DNA of 6,860 bases, taken from the NCBI GenBank assembly GCA_046484845.1, contig JAWOIB010000064.1, forward strand, positions 1-6,860, read 5' to 3'. Below the pieces are notes generated by a model. It was not told where the DNA came from and ran no database searches. It was given only the letters and a program-made list of their open reading frames with translations. How positions within the stretch are numbered: position 1 is the first letter of the stretch; every line of letters starts with the position of its first letter. Below are positions 5,684-6,860 of this stretch, piece by piece. The stretch is from DSBX01 sp046484845. GTDB taxonomy: Bacteria; Hydrothermota; Tepidihabitantia; Tepidihabitantales; Tepidihabitantaceae. Both the position numbers and the translations under genes were made by a program.

Positions 5684-5732
5684 CCACAGCGAATATGTCA
5701 TACTGACGCCACAGCGAAAGTGTCATAGCGAC
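5684..5732. repeat. Tandem 24-nt repeats, likely insertion-element end
   Basis: Two 24-nt units, 5684-5707 and 5709-5732, agree at 20 of 24 positions. Both begin CCACAGCGAA and contain TGTCATA. On the minus strand each reads TATGACA-(4 nt)-CGCTGTGG and lies directly after the transposase-like coding remnant. Multiple short repeats at element termini are known from IS21-like and related elements, where they bind transposase. Assignment to an element end is inference from this arrangement. Confidence 0.5.
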
Positions 5733-5890
5733 TTCTTGCCGAAGGGCGTCGAGGCTTGGGCCGGTCGGGCAGGCGGATGTGCTGGGTTTCGCCCGCCCGG
5801 CCATGCCGGATGTGAATCGTCCCGTCAAGCCATTGCCGTACTGCGACCACGGTGCCGGGCATGTCCCTTCCGGCCAATTCGCAGACATTA
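5684..5890 (-). mobile_element. Insertion-element remnant: transposase C-terminal fragment and one end
   Basis: Read on the minus strand from about 5880 to 5698, the translation begins ELAGRDMPG, contains VRQWLDGTIHIRHG (5800-5841), then RLPDRPKPRRP, and stops at 5698. This resembles the extreme C-terminus of DDE transposases of the ISNCY/IS21-like type, where a 'GR-x-V-x-V-x2-LDG-x-I-x-I-x-x-G' strand motif is followed by a basic Pro-rich tail. The catalytic core is absent. A stop in the same frame at 5902-5904 and the onset of receiver-domain coding on the plus strand at about 5895 mark the break. Only one end of the element survives, so it is immobile. The family name is a recollection from pattern, not from alignment. 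Confidence 0.45.
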
Positions 5891-5892
5891 TG

Positions 5893-6531
5893 GCACACAA
5901 CTCATTGAACTGCTCAAGAAGGTCCGGCGCATCATCCCGGCCCTGCCGGTCATCATGACCGCGGAAGAGGTCTCGGTTGTGATGGCGGTCGGGGCGCTGA
6001 AGCTCGGGGCGACCGACTTCCTCGAGACGCCGCGCGAGCCCGGGCGGGTGCTGATGGCGGTCAAGCACGCGCTCGACAACACGGAACTGCGACACCAGAT
6101 TGAGCACCTCAAGAGCGAACTCCAGGAGCGGCACCGGATGGTCGGCGAGTCGGCCGGGATGGGCGGGTCTGGAGGCTGATTGCGCGGGTCGCCCCGACTT
6201 CCGCCAGCGTCCTCGTCACCGGCGAGAGCGGGGTGGGCAAGGAGCTCGTGGCCCGGGCGGTGCACCTGCGCAGCCCGCGCGCCGGCGAGGCCTTCGTCGC
6301 CCTGAACTGCGCTCGTTCCTCGGGGCCGAGGCCAAGGCGCCAACGGACGGGACCCTCAAGGTCGCCATCGAGCGCGCGGAGCGCGAGGCGATCGAGCGGG
6401 TGATGGCGCAGACCGGCGGCAACGTCGCCGAGGCGGCCGCCATCCTGGGCATCGTCCGTCCCAGCCTGTACCGGATAATGAAGCGCTACGGCATCGCGAC
6501 CCCGACCGAAATCCAGTCCCGGAAGAAGTAG
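5893..6531 (+). pseudogene. Broken NtrC-type sigma-54-dependent response regulator
   Basis: Three pieces in three frames together recall an NtrC-family activator. (1) About 5898-6164: the second half of a receiver domain (ELLKKVRRIIPALPVIMTA...ALKLGATDFLETP) and a coiled linker ending RMVGESAGM. The half carrying the phosphorylated Asp is missing, and the usual Lys of the LxKP motif is Thr. (2) About 6167-6313: the start of the AAA+ domain with Walker A GESGVGKE and FVALNC. A single missing base near 6162-6166 separates it from piece 1. (3) About 6305-6531: a linker and the Fis-type HTH (QTGGNVAEAAAILGIVRPSLYRIMKRYGI), ending at TAG 6529. Walker B, the GAFTGA loop and the sensor motifs, roughly 190-200 residues, are gone. 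An insertion-element fragment abuts the 5' break. It cannot encode a working activator. Confidence 0.85.
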
Positions 6532-6760
6532 TCCCCGCCGACCGCGCCGCTTCCCGCCCCTCCCGGGATATCGGCTGATTCCCAACGGCGACAAAGCCAG
6601 GCTCTTCGCAGCCCATTCCGCGGCCGTTTCATGCGCTCGTTCTGCTCCGCTCCCGGTCGGCAAGTCATTGCGCCGGATGCACTTATAAGTACTACCCGAT
6701 CAAGGGGTATCTGACAGGAATGCTCGTCTGCTGGAATTTGTTGAATTAGTTAGATCAGAA
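6532..6760. other. Gene-free stretch with a drop in G+C
   Basis: No ORF with coding character was seen on either strand. The first 70 bases or so (to 6599) are homologous to 725-780. From about 6665 the DNA becomes visibly more A+T-rich. It contains a ten-base palindrome ACTTATAAGT (6681-6690) and a short TACCC/GGGTA stem (6693-6709). No tRNA or rRNA was recognised. Confidence 0.5.
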
Positions 6761-6807
6761 GGTGCCGGTGTGTGTTTACATACGAAACATACTGGCACCG
6801 TTTTTTT
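6761..6807 (+). terminator. Intrinsic terminator reading rightward
   Basis: GGTGCCGGTGTGT (6761-6773) pairs with ACATACTGGCACC (6787-6799) over 13 positions, including two G-U pairs, with a 13-base loop. It is followed after one G by seven T residues (6801-6807). An alternative inner register (6773-6777 with 6785-6789) extends the helix with a small bulge. There is no T-tract on the other side, so it acts on plus-strand transcripts. No intact gene lies directly upstream; it may have served the broken regulator or an unrecognised small RNA. Confidence 0.8.
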
Positions 6808-6860
6808 ATCAACCGTACTTTGCTACTATTGTTTTATTTTTCCTATAGGGATCTCTCGAT
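6808..6860. other. A+T-rich end of window
   Basis: There is no coding sequence. TTGCTA (6820-6825) and TATAGG (6844-6849), 18 bases apart, are a weak sigma-70-like pair that could drive a gene beyond the window edge; each matches only four of six consensus bases. Confidence 0.2.

Noticed and set aside
5598..5890. Plus-strand coding upstream of the receiver fragment in the same frame
   Set aside because: The frame is open, but the translation has no receiver-like sequence. The same DNA is better explained by hairpins and a minus-strand insertion-element end.
6820..6849. Sigma-70-like promoter TTGCTA / TATAGG
   Set aside because: Only four of six bases match in each element, and A+T-rich DNA yields such pairs readily. 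It is mentioned in the end-of-window entry only.
1..6860. CRISPR array, tRNA, rRNA or complete mobile element
   Set aside because: No regularly spaced repeats, cloverleaf-like sequence, rRNA core motifs or intact transposase were seen on either strand.

Overview
The window is G+C-rich DNA from a diderm (Gram-negative-type) bacterium. The evidence for an outer membrane is a secretin, a predicted outer-membrane barrel and several Sec-type signal peptides. The sequence alone does not identify the lineage. An uncultivated phylum of the candidate-division type would fit, but that is a guess. The last 200 bases or so are clearly more A+T-rich than the rest.

Layout. (1) 25-355: two tandem genes for very small membrane proteins of the Lmo0937 type, followed by a poorly defined, possibly frameshifted third ORF that starts at a coupled GTG (352). 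(2) 600-950: no intact gene. It holds a decayed copy of the Fis-type DNA-binding end of a sigma-54 activator, then several dyads, then a near-consensus sigma-54 (-24/-12) promoter at 909-924. (3) 935-1207: a structured leader with a 16-bp perfect palindrome and a doubtful small ORF. (4) 1208-5557: the core of the window, four genes in one direction with short gaps. They encode a secreted six-cysteine protein, a duplicated Ig-like periplasmic protein resembling assembly chaperones, a short secretin, and a small beta-barrel-like protein. (5) 5558-5890: two G+C hairpins, then the end of an insertion element on the minus strand (transposase C-terminus plus two 24-nt repeats). (6) 5893-6531: a wrecked NtrC-type response regulator with a truncated receiver, a frameshift after the receiver, and most of the AAA+ domain missing. 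(7) 6532-6860: no gene, but a strong intrinsic terminator at 6761-6807.

How it may work together (inference). The order secreted protein, chaperone-like protein, outer-membrane channel, small barrel parallels chaperone-usher operons, but a secretin stands where the usher would be. No assembly ATPase, platform protein or pilin is present, so the cluster is either a self-contained minimal surface-assembly or export module or a satellite of machinery encoded elsewhere. The promoter in front of it is of the sigma-54 type. Fragments of sigma-54 activators on both sides of the cluster suggest that a local regulator existed and has decayed, at least in this sequence.
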